DNA from: Saccharopolyspora dendranthemae
GTDB taxonomy: Bacteria; Actinomycetota; Actinomycetes; Mycobacteriales; Pseudonocardiaceae
NCBI RefSeq assembly: GCF_007829955.1
Contig: NZ_VIWX01000005.1
Coordinates: 434,001-498,000, forward strand
Length of the DNA: 64,000 nt
Direction of reading: 5' to 3'
Of this stretch, positions 8,304-17,028 are shown one piece after another. Numbering within the stretch: position 1 is the stretch's first letter; each line of letters begins with the position of its first letter. The position numbers and the translations under genes were made by a program. A model generated the notes under the pieces. The model did no database searches, had not been told where the DNA came from, and saw only the letters and a list, made by a program, of their open reading frames with translations.

Positions 8304-8906
8304 ATGACGGGCCAGGGCTCGGGAGGATTCGCGGTTGCCGGGGCCGACCCCGACGAGGCGGAGCGACGCATCCAGCAGTGGGCGCAGGGTTTCGCCGAAA
8401 AGGCCCAGCGCTACCAGGAGGTGCAGGCGCAGACCGAGCAGCTGAGGCTATCGGCCAGCAGCCCGGACGGTCGCATCAAGGTGACCGTGCGCGCGGACGG
8501 CAGCATCACGGACCTGGAGTTCACCGACAAGGTGCGCTCCATGGCCCCGAACGAACTCGCCGCGCAGATCCTCTCGACGATGCACCGCGCGCAGGCCGAC
8601 ATCGCGAGCAAGGTCGGCGAGACCATGACCGCGACACTCGGCGACGAGGACCAGCAGACGCGCTCGATGATGCTGGACAACCTGCGCGAGCGGTTCCCGG
8701 AGCAGTCGGACGAGGAGCTCGAGCCGGAGACCTCGTCGAAGTGGGACGGTCCGGCCGAGGAGGAAGAAGCCCCCGCGCCGCCTGCGAAACCGACTCCGCC
8801 TGTCGCACCCACGGCGACGACGCCTCCGGCGCAGCCGAAGAAGCCGCGCTTCGAGGATGAGGACGACGACGAGTTCGGCCCGGACTTCGACCCGTTGCGT
8901 GATTGA
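8304..8906 (+). CDS. YbaB/EbfC-family protein with acidic tail
   Basis: The 200-residue protein has a central YbaB/EbfC domain at about residues 20-120, with an N-terminal helix (AERRIQQWAQGFAEKAQRYQ), a beta-strand pair around GRIKVTVRADGSITDLEF and a long C-terminal helix. The tail after residue 135 is acidic and proline-rich. Canonical YbaB binds DNA as a dimer and is about 105 residues; the longer, acid-tailed form is typical of actinomycete type VII loci, where the fold may act in protein-protein contact instead. A GGAGG site precedes the ATG by seven bases. It closes the small-protein part of the operon just before the first toxin gene. Confidence 0.8.
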   Translation: MTGQGSGGFAVAGADPDEAERRIQQWAQGFAEKAQRYQEVQAQTEQLRLSASSPDGRIKVTVRADGSITDLEFTDKVRSMAPNELAAQILSTMHRAQADIASKVGETMTATLGDEDQQTRSMMLDNLRERFPEQSDEELEPETSSKWDGPAEEEEAPAPPAKPTPPVAPTATTPPAQPKKPRFEDEDDDEFGPDFDPLRD

Positions 8907-8910
8907 TCTT

Positions 8911-9722
8911 TTCTGATCCGACTCTTGTCGGCTGATTCTGGGGGTTGTGGTGGGTAATCCGTTGGTGGCGGAGCGTGAGGATTCGACGCAGTCGTTCAGC
9001 GGTATTCAGATCGCGGAGTCGGTTACTGATACGCAGAAGGCGATTGAGTCCGGTGATTGGGCCGCGGGTGTGATGGGCGCGGTGGGGGCCGGGCTGGATG
9101 CGTTGAGCATGGCGTTGGATCCGTTTGGTGCGATTTTTTCGGCTGGTGTGGGCTGGTTGATGGAGCACGTCGGGCCGGTGTCGGATGCGTTGGATTCGTT
9201 GACCGGTGATCCGGATGAGATCAAGTCTCATTCGGAGACGTGGAAGAACATTTCGGCTGAGCTCGAGGCCGTCAACACCGAGATGCGGGATCTGGTCAAG
9301 GCTGATGTTGCGAATTGGATGGGGGAGGCTGCTGATGCTTATCGGGCGCGTAGTGAGGACACCGCGAATCTGATTGCGGCGGCGAAGTCGGCTGCTGATG
9401 GTGCTGCGGATGGCATCGGTACGGCGGGTGAGGTTGTTGCCGGGGTGCGGACGTTGGTGCGTGACATCATCGCTGAGCTGGTGGGTCATCTGGTCAGCTG
9501 GGCGTTGCAGGTCATCTGCACGCTGGGCATTGCGATGGCGTGGGTGGTCCCGCAGGTCGTTGCCGAGGTCGCGAAGGTCGCCTCCAAGATCGCCGACATC
9601 ACCACCAAGCTGGTGAAGGCGATGAAGGCTCTCACCCCGCTGCTGAAGAAGCTTTCTAAGGGCTTCGGCGACGCGGGCAAGCAGCTGAACAAGATCAAGG
9701 CCGACGGCAGCAAGAACAACGG
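8911..9722 (+). repeat. Direct repeat copy A (duplicated toxin N-terminal module)
   Basis: This stretch aligns without gaps to 12071-12882 at a fixed offset of 3160 bases. It covers the ribosome site and about 258 codons of the toxin N-terminus. The first 110 bases and the last 240 bases are almost identical between copies, while the middle has many synonymous differences. Confidence 0.9.
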
Positions 9723-10629
9723 CCCGGGAAATGCGAAGAACCCGGACGTACCGCACGCGCCGACGGGGCCTCAATCGAACGCCACGCCCAAGAAGGATGG
9801 TCCGGCATCGACATCGTCGCAGAGCGCGGACCCGCCTCCCACGTCGAAGAGCCCGGACACTCCGCCGCCCACTGACGTCGGTGCGGGCAGAGGCGGCCCA
9901 AGGGGAGACGGCCCGCCCCCGTCACAGTTCGGCGCCCCCCTCCGTCCACCGCCTCCCCAGACTCGCACGGGGCGGCCAATCGCCCGCCCGCCCAGGGGAC
10001 AGCAGCAGGTTCCGCCGCAAAACCCGGTGCCTCCGCCGCAGCCGCAGGTGGTCAGTGCATCCAGTTTCGCGAACAAGCAGGAAGCAGACCAATTCATGCG
10101 GGACCATTTCGGCCCCGTGCAGCAGATCAACAAAGACAAGTTCGACGCCCAGGTTCCCGGGCACAACACCAACTGTGGCAACTGCACGGTCGCTACCGCC
10201 CACACCATCAAGACGGGGACTCCGTACCAGGTGGACCCGGCGAAGCCCATGACACTCGATGACGTGGGCAAGGGTTCTGTTCCGCACGGGTCCGCAGGCA
10301 AGTTCGATCCAGTTCCAGGCGGTTACAACGAGCTCAGCCAGTCCGTCGCTCAGCAGCCACCCGGGTTCGTCGCCTCCGTTGCGGCGAAATGGGACGGCGA
10401 CGAGATCGGGCACTTCTTCAACGCGGTCAAACATCCCAACGGCGCGGTTGTCTACGTCGACGGACAGAGTGGAATGCCCGCGGACATCAGCAGGCCGCCC
10501 CGCGAGCTGTACGCGATGGGTTACCCGAACCAGAACACGGTCAACGTGCAACCGCCTGGGCCGCCGCCCAGCGCTCCGGCCGCACCAGCGAACCCACCTG
10601 CCGTGGACGACTACGACTTGATCGAGTAA
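8947..10629 (+). CDS. WXG-type polymorphic toxin with C-terminal glutamine-deamidase (Tox-PL) domain
   Basis: Residues 1-250 of this 560-residue protein form a WXG-like helical export module (WMGEAADAYR) with a hydrophobic segment around SWALQVICTLGIAMAWVV. A Pro/Ser/Gly-rich linker spans about 255-380. The C-terminal 170 residues match the papain-like toxin glutamine-deamidase fold: GNCTVAT with Cys413, GHFFNAV with His489 and YVDGQSG with Asp505 form a candidate triad. Such toxins deamidate glutamines in target proteins. Two GTG codons, 8947 and 8950, fit the GGGGG ribosome site; the second is slightly better placed. Export by an ESX system is inferred from the N-terminus and the locus. The next gene is its probable immunity partner. 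Confidence 0.85.
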   Translation: MVGNPLVAEREDSTQSFSGIQIAESVTDTQKAIESGDWAAGVMGAVGAGLDALSMALDPFGAIFSAGVGWLMEHVGPVSDALDSLTGDPDEIKSHSETWKNISAELEAVNTEMRDLVKADVANWMGEAADAYRARSEDTANLIAAAKSAADGAADGIGTAGEVVAGVRTLVRDIIAELVGHLVSWALQVICTLGIAMAWVVPQVVAEVAKVASKIADITTKLVKAMKALTPLLKKLSKGFGDAGKQLNKIKADGSKNNGPGNAKNPDVPHAPTGPQSNATPKKDGPASTSSQSADPPPTSKSPDTPPPTDVGAGRGGPRGDGPPPSQFGAPLRPPPPQTRTGRPIARPPRGQQQVPPQNPVPPPQPQVVSASSFANKQEADQFMRDHFGPVQQINKDKFDAQVPGHNTNCGNCTVATAHTIKTGTPYQVDPAKPMTLDDVGKGSVPHGSAGKFDPVPGGYNELSQSVAQQPPGFVASVAAKWDGDEIGHFFNAVKHPNGAVVYVDGQSGMPADISRPPRELYAMGYPNQNTVNVQPPGPPPSAPAAPANPPAVDDYDLIE

Positions 10630-10676
10630 CCAGAACCCTTCTTGGACCCGATGCCACAGAATCGAGAAGTCGCGAC

Positions 10677-11987
10677 ATGATCGACCCGATACACAGCGCA
10701 GCCGCCTGGCTCGACCAGGCCTACGGCGGGCACATCGGCGTCATCGACCCGGCCCCGATCGTTGAGGGCCGGCACAGTTGGCTCGTCCGGTGCGGCCACC
10801 GCGACGATGCGGCGCAGCCCATGCTGGCCGGCACCATCGCCGTGCCGAAGAACGGTCGCACCCCGTTCCCGGTTGCGAATGCCGCTCCGATCGACGAAGC
10901 CCTGAACCTCGCGCCACCGCCACAGCCGGTCTTCCCAGGACAGGAACCCTGGCGCTGGCGCGTCAACGCTCGCAACTGCGTGGTCGCGATCGATGCCGTG
11001 CTACGGCGAGCTCGGGCGAGCGCGCTGCCCTGGAACCCGGACGACGAGCGACCCGACTGGTGGACTCGTCTGCTGGACGGCCATTTCCCGGACGCGACCA
11101 CCACGACGCACGGCACATGGGCCAGTGCGCTCGATGTTGTCGCTGCAGCGGGGCCCGGAACGTGCGCGGTTATTTGGCTGCGACGCCAGTACAGGGGTGT
11201 GGAGGTCACCGGGCACCTGCTGTATGCCACGTACTTCAACGACGCCGTGATGGTGCTCGATCCGCAGCGCGGGATGCCTGCCGAGATCAAGGAGCAGGAG
11301 GTTCTTGAACTGGCGGTCGCCGCGTTCCGACGAGAGCCGGTGACCTCTGATCCCATCGCGGTTCCTTGGCAGTTCCCGGCCATCGATCTGGACTCCGCGG
11401 TGGCCAAGGCCGCTGCGTGGCTTGACGCCACCTATGGCGGCGAGGTGACGCTGGTGGCCCCGGCCGCCGAAGACGAGCTACGCCGAGGCTGGCTGTTCGC
11501 GTGCACCACCGAGACGTTCAAGAACACCGGTGACTGGCGTGACCAGCTGCTCGATTCCGCGCTCGTCGTCCCCAAGGAAGCGGACGAGGACCCGTTCGGC
11601 CTGCCTAACGCGGACCCGTGGCAGTTCCTCCAGCGCTGGGACCAGCACGCGCAGGATCTGCCGACGCCGCCGGACTCCGGGCCTGCCGCGTGGTTCAAGC
11701 CGACGATGCGCGAGCTCGGACCCGTTCTCGGCACGAGCAACCACGCCGATTGGGCGGAGGTGATCAACGAGATCTCGGCTCTGCCGGAGGACGCGGCCGC
11801 CGTGGTCTGGCTGCGGCGGAGGGACTGGAGAGGCCGGGAAACCGTGGGACAGCTGCTCGCGGCTGCCAACGAGGGGGGGCGGGTACGCATCGCGGACCCG
11901 CAGAACCCAACCGCTCAGCCCCAATTGGAGAGCAGTCCCTTCGGGTTGCTCGTCGTCAGCTATCGAGCCATGCCCGCACGGCTGTGA
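10677..11987 (+). CDS. Imm35/YrhB-like protein with two deamidase-like domains; probable immunity protein
   Basis: The 436-residue product is an internal tandem duplication. Each half starts with a YrhB/Imm35-like segment (AAAWLDQAYGG and AAAWLDATYGG; AVPKNGRTPFPVANA and VVPKEADEDPFGLPNADPW) and continues into a region resembling the Tox-PL fold of the preceding toxin. In the first half a full triad is visible: Cys101 in ARNCVVAID, His180 in GHLLYAT and Asp195 in VLDPQRGMPAEI, with spacing close to that in the toxin. In the second half the cysteine is absent and the histidine position reads GQLLAAA, although ADPQ remains. The ATG at 10677 is 47 bases after the toxin stop. It may be immunity, a regulator or a second effector. 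Confidence 0.7.
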   Translation: MIDPIHSAAAWLDQAYGGHIGVIDPAPIVEGRHSWLVRCGHRDDAAQPMLAGTIAVPKNGRTPFPVANAAPIDEALNLAPPPQPVFPGQEPWRWRVNARNCVVAIDAVLRRARASALPWNPDDERPDWWTRLLDGHFPDATTTTHGTWASALDVVAAAGPGTCAVIWLRRQYRGVEVTGHLLYATYFNDAVMVLDPQRGMPAEIKEQEVLELAVAAFRREPVTSDPIAVPWQFPAIDLDSAVAKAAAWLDATYGGEVTLVAPAAEDELRRGWLFACTTETFKNTGDWRDQLLDSALVVPKEADEDPFGLPNADPWQFLQRWDQHAQDLPTPPDSGPAAWFKPTMRELGPVLGTSNHADWAEVINEISALPEDAAAVVWLRRRDWRGRETVGQLLAAANEGGRVRIADPQNPTAQPQLESSPFGLLVVSYRAMPARL

Positions 11988-12070
11988 CTCGGCAATGTTT
12001 CGCTTTGAGTTGAGGTATCCCCTCAACCCGGCTTCGACCTGTTTGCGCGGCTGAACTGTCTTGCTGTTCT

Positions 12071-12882
12071 TTCTGATCCGACTCTTGTTGGCTGATTCTG
12101 GGGGTTGTGGTGGGTAATCCGTTGGTGGCGGAGCGTGAGGATTCGACGCAGTCGTTCAGCGGTATTCAGATCGCGGAGTCGGTCGACGACACGAAGAAGG
12201 CGATCGAGTCGGGTGATTGGGCTGCGGGCGTCATGGGCGCGGTGGGGACGGGTCTGGACGCGCTGAGCATGGCGTTGGATCCGTTCGGTGCGATCTTTGC
12301 GGCCGGTGTCGGTTGGTTGATGGAGCACGTCGGCCCGGTGTCGGACGCGTTGGATTCGTTGACCGGTGATCCGGATGAGATCAAGTCTCACTCGGAGACG
12401 TGGAAGAACATCTCGGCTGAGCTGGAAGCGGTCAATACCGAGATGAAGGACCTGGTCAAGGCGGATGTCGCCAACTGGATGGGTGAGGCCGCGGACGCGT
12501 ACCGGGCGCGCAGCGAGGACACGGCGAATCTGATCGCGGCGGCCAAGTCGGCGGCTGACGGGGCCGCCGATGGGATCGGCACGGCCGGTGAGGTCGTGGC
12601 CGCGGTGCGGACGTTGGTCCGCGACATCATCGCCGAGCTGGTCGGTCATCTGGTCAGCTGGGCGTTGCAGGTCATCTGCACGCTGGGCATTGCGATGGCG
12701 TGGGTGGTCCCGCAGGTCGTTGCCGAGGTCGCGAAGGTCGCCTCCAAGATCGCCGACATCACCACCAAGCTGGTGAAGGCGATGAAGGCTCTCACCCCGC
12801 TGCTGAAGAAGCTTTCCAAGGGCTTCGGCGACGCGGGCAAGCAGCTGAACAAGATCAAGGCCGACGGCAGCAAGAACAACGG
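12071..12882 (+). repeat. Direct repeat copy B (duplicated toxin N-terminal module)
   Basis: This is the second copy of the module at 8911-9722, aligned without gaps. It includes the ribosome site, the GTG start and the WXG/membrane region of the RHS toxin. Sequence similarity stops abruptly after the codons for SKNNG. Confidence 0.9.
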
Positions 12883-15800
12883 TCCAAAGGGAGCGGGCGC
12901 TCCAGGGAAGAACGAGGGGCCGGCGTCCACCAAGGCCCAGAACGCGGAGACTCCGTCTGGCGAGAAAGGACCGCCGCCGAGTAGCAATGCTGCCCAGTCG
13001 ACGGATCGGTCTCCCGATTCCAGCGGCCCCGGCTCGGGGCCGGGTTCCAATTCGCGGTCGAGCGATTCGCCTGCGAGCACGAGGTCGGCTAACGCCGACC
13101 GATCCTTGCGCGAGCAGGGCCCGAACCCGCGCTCCCAGGACAAGCTGAATACCTGCAAGGACCCGATCGACGTCGCCACCGGCCAGATGGTGCTCACCCA
13201 GACCGACGCCGAGTTCCTCGGCGTACTCCCGCTGGTCATCGAGCGGAGTCATTTCTCGGCGTTCCGCACCGGACGCTGGTTCGGTCCGAGCTGGATGTCC
13301 GTATTGGACCAGCGGCTCGAAGTCGACGAAGCCGGAGTGAGTTTCGCCGCGGCCGATGGCACCCTGCACCACTATCCGACGCCGGCCCTGGGGGCGTGGG
13401 TGGGCAACGGCAGGGAACCGCGACAGCTCGGCCGAACCGAGGACGGCGCTTACCTGCTCGTGGACCCGGAACAGGAGCGGACTCTGCACTTCACCCGCGA
13501 TCGGCTGGAACTGACTTCGATCACCGATCGCGAGGGTCACCAGATCGAGATCGTCCGGGACGAATCCGGGATCCCGCTGGAAATCAGGCACAGTGCTGGT
13601 TACAGGGTGCGCGTCGAGACGACTGATGGCCTGATCACGGCTCTCTACTCGACCGCCGATGACGGCGAAGTGGAGTTGATGCGTTACGGCTACGACGGCA
13701 CGCGGCTCACCGAGGTGATCAACGACTCCGGTAGGCCACTGCGTTTCGAGTACGACGCGGCTGACCGGATCGTCTCGTGGAACGACCGCAACGGCGAGTG
13801 GTACCGCTACATCTACGACGCTGAGGGGAGGTGCGTCCGAACCGAGGGCTCCGGCGGTTTCCTGAGCGGAACCATGGAGTACGACGTCGAGAACCGGATC
13901 ACCTACTCCACCGATTCCCTGGGTCACCGCAGCGAGTACCACATGAACCAAGCGGGCCAGGTGATCAAGGAGGTCGACCCGCTGGGCAACGTCACGGCAG
14001 CCGAGTACGACGCAGCGGACCGGCTGTTGAGCTCCACCGATGCTCTCGGGCGCACAACCCGCAGCGACTACGGCGCCGACGGGAACCTCGTCGCGACCAC
14101 CAATCCGGATGGCACCCAGCGCCGATGGGAGTACGACGAGCGCGATCGATTGATCACGGCTATCGCTGCGGACGGCACCTCGACGAGCTTCACCTATGAC
14201 GAGAACGGCCGACTCAGCACGGTGACCGACGCGGTCGGCATGACCATCCGCCACGCCTACGACGAACACGGCAACCTCGCCGAGCTGACCGATCCTGTCG
14301 GCAACACCACGCGGTTCGAGTGGAACGCAGCCGGACTGATCCTCGCGATCACGTCGTCGACCGGCGCGATCACCAGGTACGAGCGGGACCGCTTCGGTCG
14401 AGTGGTCGCGGAAGTCGGTCCCACGGGCGAGATACTGCGGAGCGGGTGGACCGTGGGCGGGAAGCTGAGCTGGCAGCAGCAGCCGGACGGCAGCGTTGTG
14501 CGGTTCACCTACGACGGCGAAGGCAACCTGCGGGAAGGCGTCGACGAGCTAGGCAACACGAGCAGGTCCGAACTGACCCATTTCGACCTGGTGGCGGCCG
14601 AGATCCGCCCGGACGGCACCCGGCTGCAGTTCGGTTACGACACCGAGCTGCGCCTGACCAGCGTCACCAACGAGCAGGGCCTCGTGTGGCGCTACGAGTA
14701 CGATGCAGGTGGCAACCTCGTTCGGGAGACCGACTTCAATGGTCGTCCCATCACCTACCGGTACGACGCGGGGGGCAACCTGACCGCGCGTACCGATGCC
14801 GCAGGACAGACCACCTCGTTCTTGCGCAACATCTTCGACGACGTCATCGAGCGGCACACCCCGGACGGGGTATCGACGTTCAGCTACGACACCGTCGGCC
14901 GGCTCGTGGCGGCGACCAACAACCACACCGAGGTGCAACTGGAGCGCGACGCCGTCGGCCGCGTGGTCGCGGAAACGGTGAACGGTCGCACCGTCTCCTC
15001 GGCCTACGACGCGCTTGGGCGGTGCACCCGGCGCACCACGCCGTCGGGTGCGGAAAGCATGTGGGAGTACAACGCCTTCGATCGACCCGTCGCGCTGCAC
15101 GCCGCAGGGCGCACGCTTCGGTTCGAGTACGACAGCGCCGGGCGTGAGACCTCCCGGTCGCTGGGCTCCGGCGCGATGCTCACCCAGGCGTGGGGTACCG
15201 GCGACGAACTGCTCGCCCAACACATCACCGGCGTCGCCGGTAGGCAGGAGCGCTCCTACAGCTACCGGCCCGACGGGCTGCTCACCGGAATCAACGATTC
15301 GCGGAGCGGGGCGACGGCGTTCGACCTCGACCGCCTCGGACGGGTCACCGCAGTCCGTGCAGCGGGCTGGACCGAGCGGTACGCCTACGATGCGGCGGGC
15401 AACATCGCCGAAGCCGGCTGGCCGGTGTCCGGCGACTCGCCGCAGGCCGAATCCGTTGGTTCCCGCGAGCACACCGGCATGCTCGTGCGCCGCGCCGGTT
15501 CCGTGCGCTACGAGTACGACGCCCAGGGACGGATGGTGGCGCGGCATCAGCGGCGGCTTTCCCGAGAACCCGCCACCTGGCGTTACTTCTGGGACGCCGA
15601 CGACCGGCTGAATGAGGTTCACACGCCCGATGGCTTCCGCTGGTGCTACCGCTACGACCCCTTCGGCCGTCGGGTTTCCAAGCGGTGCCTCGGGCTTGAC
15701 GGCCAGCTGGTCGAGCAGATCGAGTTCAGCTGGGACGGATATGTCCTCGTCGAACAAGCACACACCTGGCCTGACCGCGCCGGAGACATTCGCATCACCG

Positions 15801-16612
15801 TCTGGGACTACGAACCAGGCACGGTCCGACCGGTGTCCCAGCGGGAGCGCGCACCCCTGCGGCATGTTCCGCAGCAGTGGATCGACGAGCGCTTTTACTC
15901 CATCGTCACCGACATCGCCGGTTCTCCCACCGAACTCGTCGACGACCAGGGCAGCATCGCGTGGTTCCACCGCACCACCCTCTGGGGCAACACGCTGGAG
16001 CAGGGCCGGACCGGTGCATACACGCCGCTGCGGTTCCCCGGCCAGTACGCCGATCCCGAAACCGGGCTCCACTACAACGTCCACCGGTACTACGATCCCA
16101 CCAACGGCAACTACGCCAGTGCGGACCCGTTAGGTCTTTCCGCCGGGCCCAATCCGTACAGGTACGTGGCGAATCCGCATCTCTGGACCGACCCGCTCGG
16201 TCTGACTCCGTGCTACGTGTATCGGGCCGTGAACACGAGGGACAGGATGCGGCTGAGGATGGGTATGGGTTTGAAACCCAAGGCGGAGAGAATCCGAGAC
16301 AGGAACCGCAGTGCGGATAGCCACGTGCTTCATGGAAGCCGCGTCAAAACTCGATTCATTTCAACGACCACGAATCTCGACAAAACTCGTCGTTACTACG
16401 ATCCGAGAAACGGAGTGGTGAAGATCGACCTCAACGAGTATCGGCGGTCCGGTGGCCAGGTCCTCGACCTCTCCACCCGCGAAGGTCGGGAACAGCACCT
16501 TCGTAGCGCCACGGCCAGAGGTTACGCCCAGGGATCGAGTGAGGTCTTGCTCGACGGCGAAGTTCCCGCTTCTGCGATCGTCGCCCACAGACGTGGAAGA
16601 CTTCGTGAGTGA
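12107..16612 (+). CDS. RHS-repeat polymorphic toxin with WXG-type N-terminus and probable ADP-ribosyltransferase tip
   Basis: This 1501-residue protein begins with the same WXG/membrane module as the preceding toxin. A Ser/Pro linker leads to a DUF6531-like segment (CKDPIDVATGQM, about residue 348) and about 1000 residues of YD/RHS repeats. The RHS core signature RFPGQYADPETGLHYNVHRY ends at DPLGL near residue 1366. The last 135 residues are the variable toxin: YVYRAV, FISTTT and SSEVLLDGEV recall the R, STS and E positions of ADP-ribosyltransferases. The shell is expected to hold the cleaved toxin. The start (GTG 12107 or 12110) mirrors the paralogue. Base composition of the tip is less GC-rich than the shell, as expected for an exchanged toxin cassette. 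Confidence 0.85.
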   Translation: MVGNPLVAEREDSTQSFSGIQIAESVDDTKKAIESGDWAAGVMGAVGTGLDALSMALDPFGAIFAAGVGWLMEHVGPVSDALDSLTGDPDEIKSHSETWKNISAELEAVNTEMKDLVKADVANWMGEAADAYRARSEDTANLIAAAKSAADGAADGIGTAGEVVAAVRTLVRDIIAELVGHLVSWALQVICTLGIAMAWVVPQVVAEVAKVASKIADITTKLVKAMKALTPLLKKLSKGFGDAGKQLNKIKADGSKNNGPKGAGAPGKNEGPASTKAQNAETPSGEKGPPPSSNAAQSTDRSPDSSGPGSGPGSNSRSSDSPASTRSANADRSLREQGPNPRSQDKLNTCKDPIDVATGQMVLTQTDAEFLGVLPLVIERSHFSAFRTGRWFGPSWMSVLDQRLEVDEAGVSFAAADGTLHHYPTPALGAWVGNGREPRQLGRTEDGAYLLVDPEQERTLHFTRDRLELTSITDREGHQIEIVRDESGIPLEIRHSAGYRVRVETTDGLITALYSTADDGEVELMRYGYDGTRLTEVINDSGRPLRFEYDAADRIVSWNDRNGEWYRYIYDAEGRCVRTEGSGGFLSGTMEYDVENRITYSTDSLGHRSEYHMNQAGQVIKEVDPLGNVTAAEYDAADRLLSSTDALGRTTRSDYGADGNLVATTNPDGTQRRWEYDERDRLITAIAADGTSTSFTYDENGRLSTVTDAVGMTIRHAYDEHGNLAELTDPVGNTTRFEWNAAGLILAITSSTGAITRYERDRFGRVVAEVGPTGEILRSGWTVGGKLSWQQQPDGSVVRFTYDGEGNLREGVDELGNTSRSELTHFDLVAAEIRPDGTRLQFGYDTELRLTSVTNEQGLVWRYEYDAGGNLVRETDFNGRPITYRYDAGGNLTARTDAAGQTTSFLRNIFDDVIERHTPDGVSTFSYDTVGRLVAATNNHTEVQLERDAVGRVVAETVNGRTVSSAYDALGRCTRRTTPSGAESMWEYNAFDRPVALHAAGRTLRFEYDSAGRETSRSLGSGAMLTQAWGTGDELLAQHITGVAGRQERSYSYRPDGLLTGINDSRSGATAFDLDRLGRVTAVRAAGWTERYAYDAAGNIAEAGWPVSGDSPQAESVGSREHTGMLVRRAGSVRYEYDAQGRMVARHQRRLSREPATWRYFWDADDRLNEVHTPDGFRWCYRYDPFGRRVSKRCLGLDGQLVEQIEFSWDGYVLVEQAHTWPDRAGDIRITVWDYEPGTVRPVSQRERAPLRHVPQQWIDERFYSIVTDIAGSPTELVDDQGSIAWFHRTTLWGNTLEQGRTGAYTPLRFPGQYADPETGLHYNVHRYYDPTNGNYASADPLGLSAGPNPYRYVANPHLWTDPLGLTPCYVYRAVNTRDRMRLRMGMGLKPKAERIRDRNRSADSHVLHGSRVKTRFISTTTNLDKTRRYYDPRNGVVKIDLNEYRRSGGQVLDLSTREGREQHLRSATARGYAQGSSEVLLDGEVPASAIVAHRRGRLRE

Positions 16613-16631
16613 GAGTGTTGGGAGGTCGACG

Positions 16632-16937
16632 ATGACCGGTACGGAAGAGCGTGCAGTAGAAGCGTGGCTGGATTTCGCCACGTCGCTTCGCCTGAACGAA
16701 GGGTTCTACGACGAAAAGTACGGGGTTCTACTCGGGGCTCTCGCAGATCTCGCTGAGGAGTGGGCGGAGTTGGACCAGCTCCCCCGCAGTGTGGTCAACG
16801 TCCTCGTCGACATCTTCCCTGCGACGGAATCGACCGCGAGCTTCTACAAGCGGAAAACCAGGCAGAAGATCACTGAGGCGGCGTTCGAGTTGCACGAGGT
16901 CGTTCAGCGCTGTGTTGCCGTTCGTGAGGGAACCTGA
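16632..16937 (+). CDS. Small acidic orphan protein, probable immunity to the RHS toxin
   Basis: The 101-residue protein is acidic and helical (for example EERAVEAWLDFATSL and EEWAELDQLPRSVVNVLVDIF), with no signal peptide or recognised domain. It begins 19 bases after the RHS toxin stop, with GGGAGG seven bases before the ATG. Small acidic proteins in this position are typically immunity proteins that block the toxin C-terminal domain. I do not recognise the family, so this call rests on position, size and charge. Confidence 0.65.
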   Translation: MTGTEERAVEAWLDFATSLRLNEGFYDEKYGVLLGALADLAEEWAELDQLPRSVVNVLVDIFPATESTASFYKRKTRQKITEAAFELHEVVQRCVAVREGT

Positions 16938-17028
16938 CCGGGAGAGCGACAGCGACCTCGGACTCGTCGCCACTGCCGGACAGAGCTCCATGCGTCAGTT
17001 CCAGCGAAGGTTGGACAGGGCACCCACC

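Noticed and set aside
10389..10676. N-terminal extension of the Imm35-like protein into the toxin gene
   Set aside because: It overlaps the catalytic end of the deamidase toxin in a different frame and has no similarity to the Imm35-like domain; the ATG at 10677 is the sensible start.
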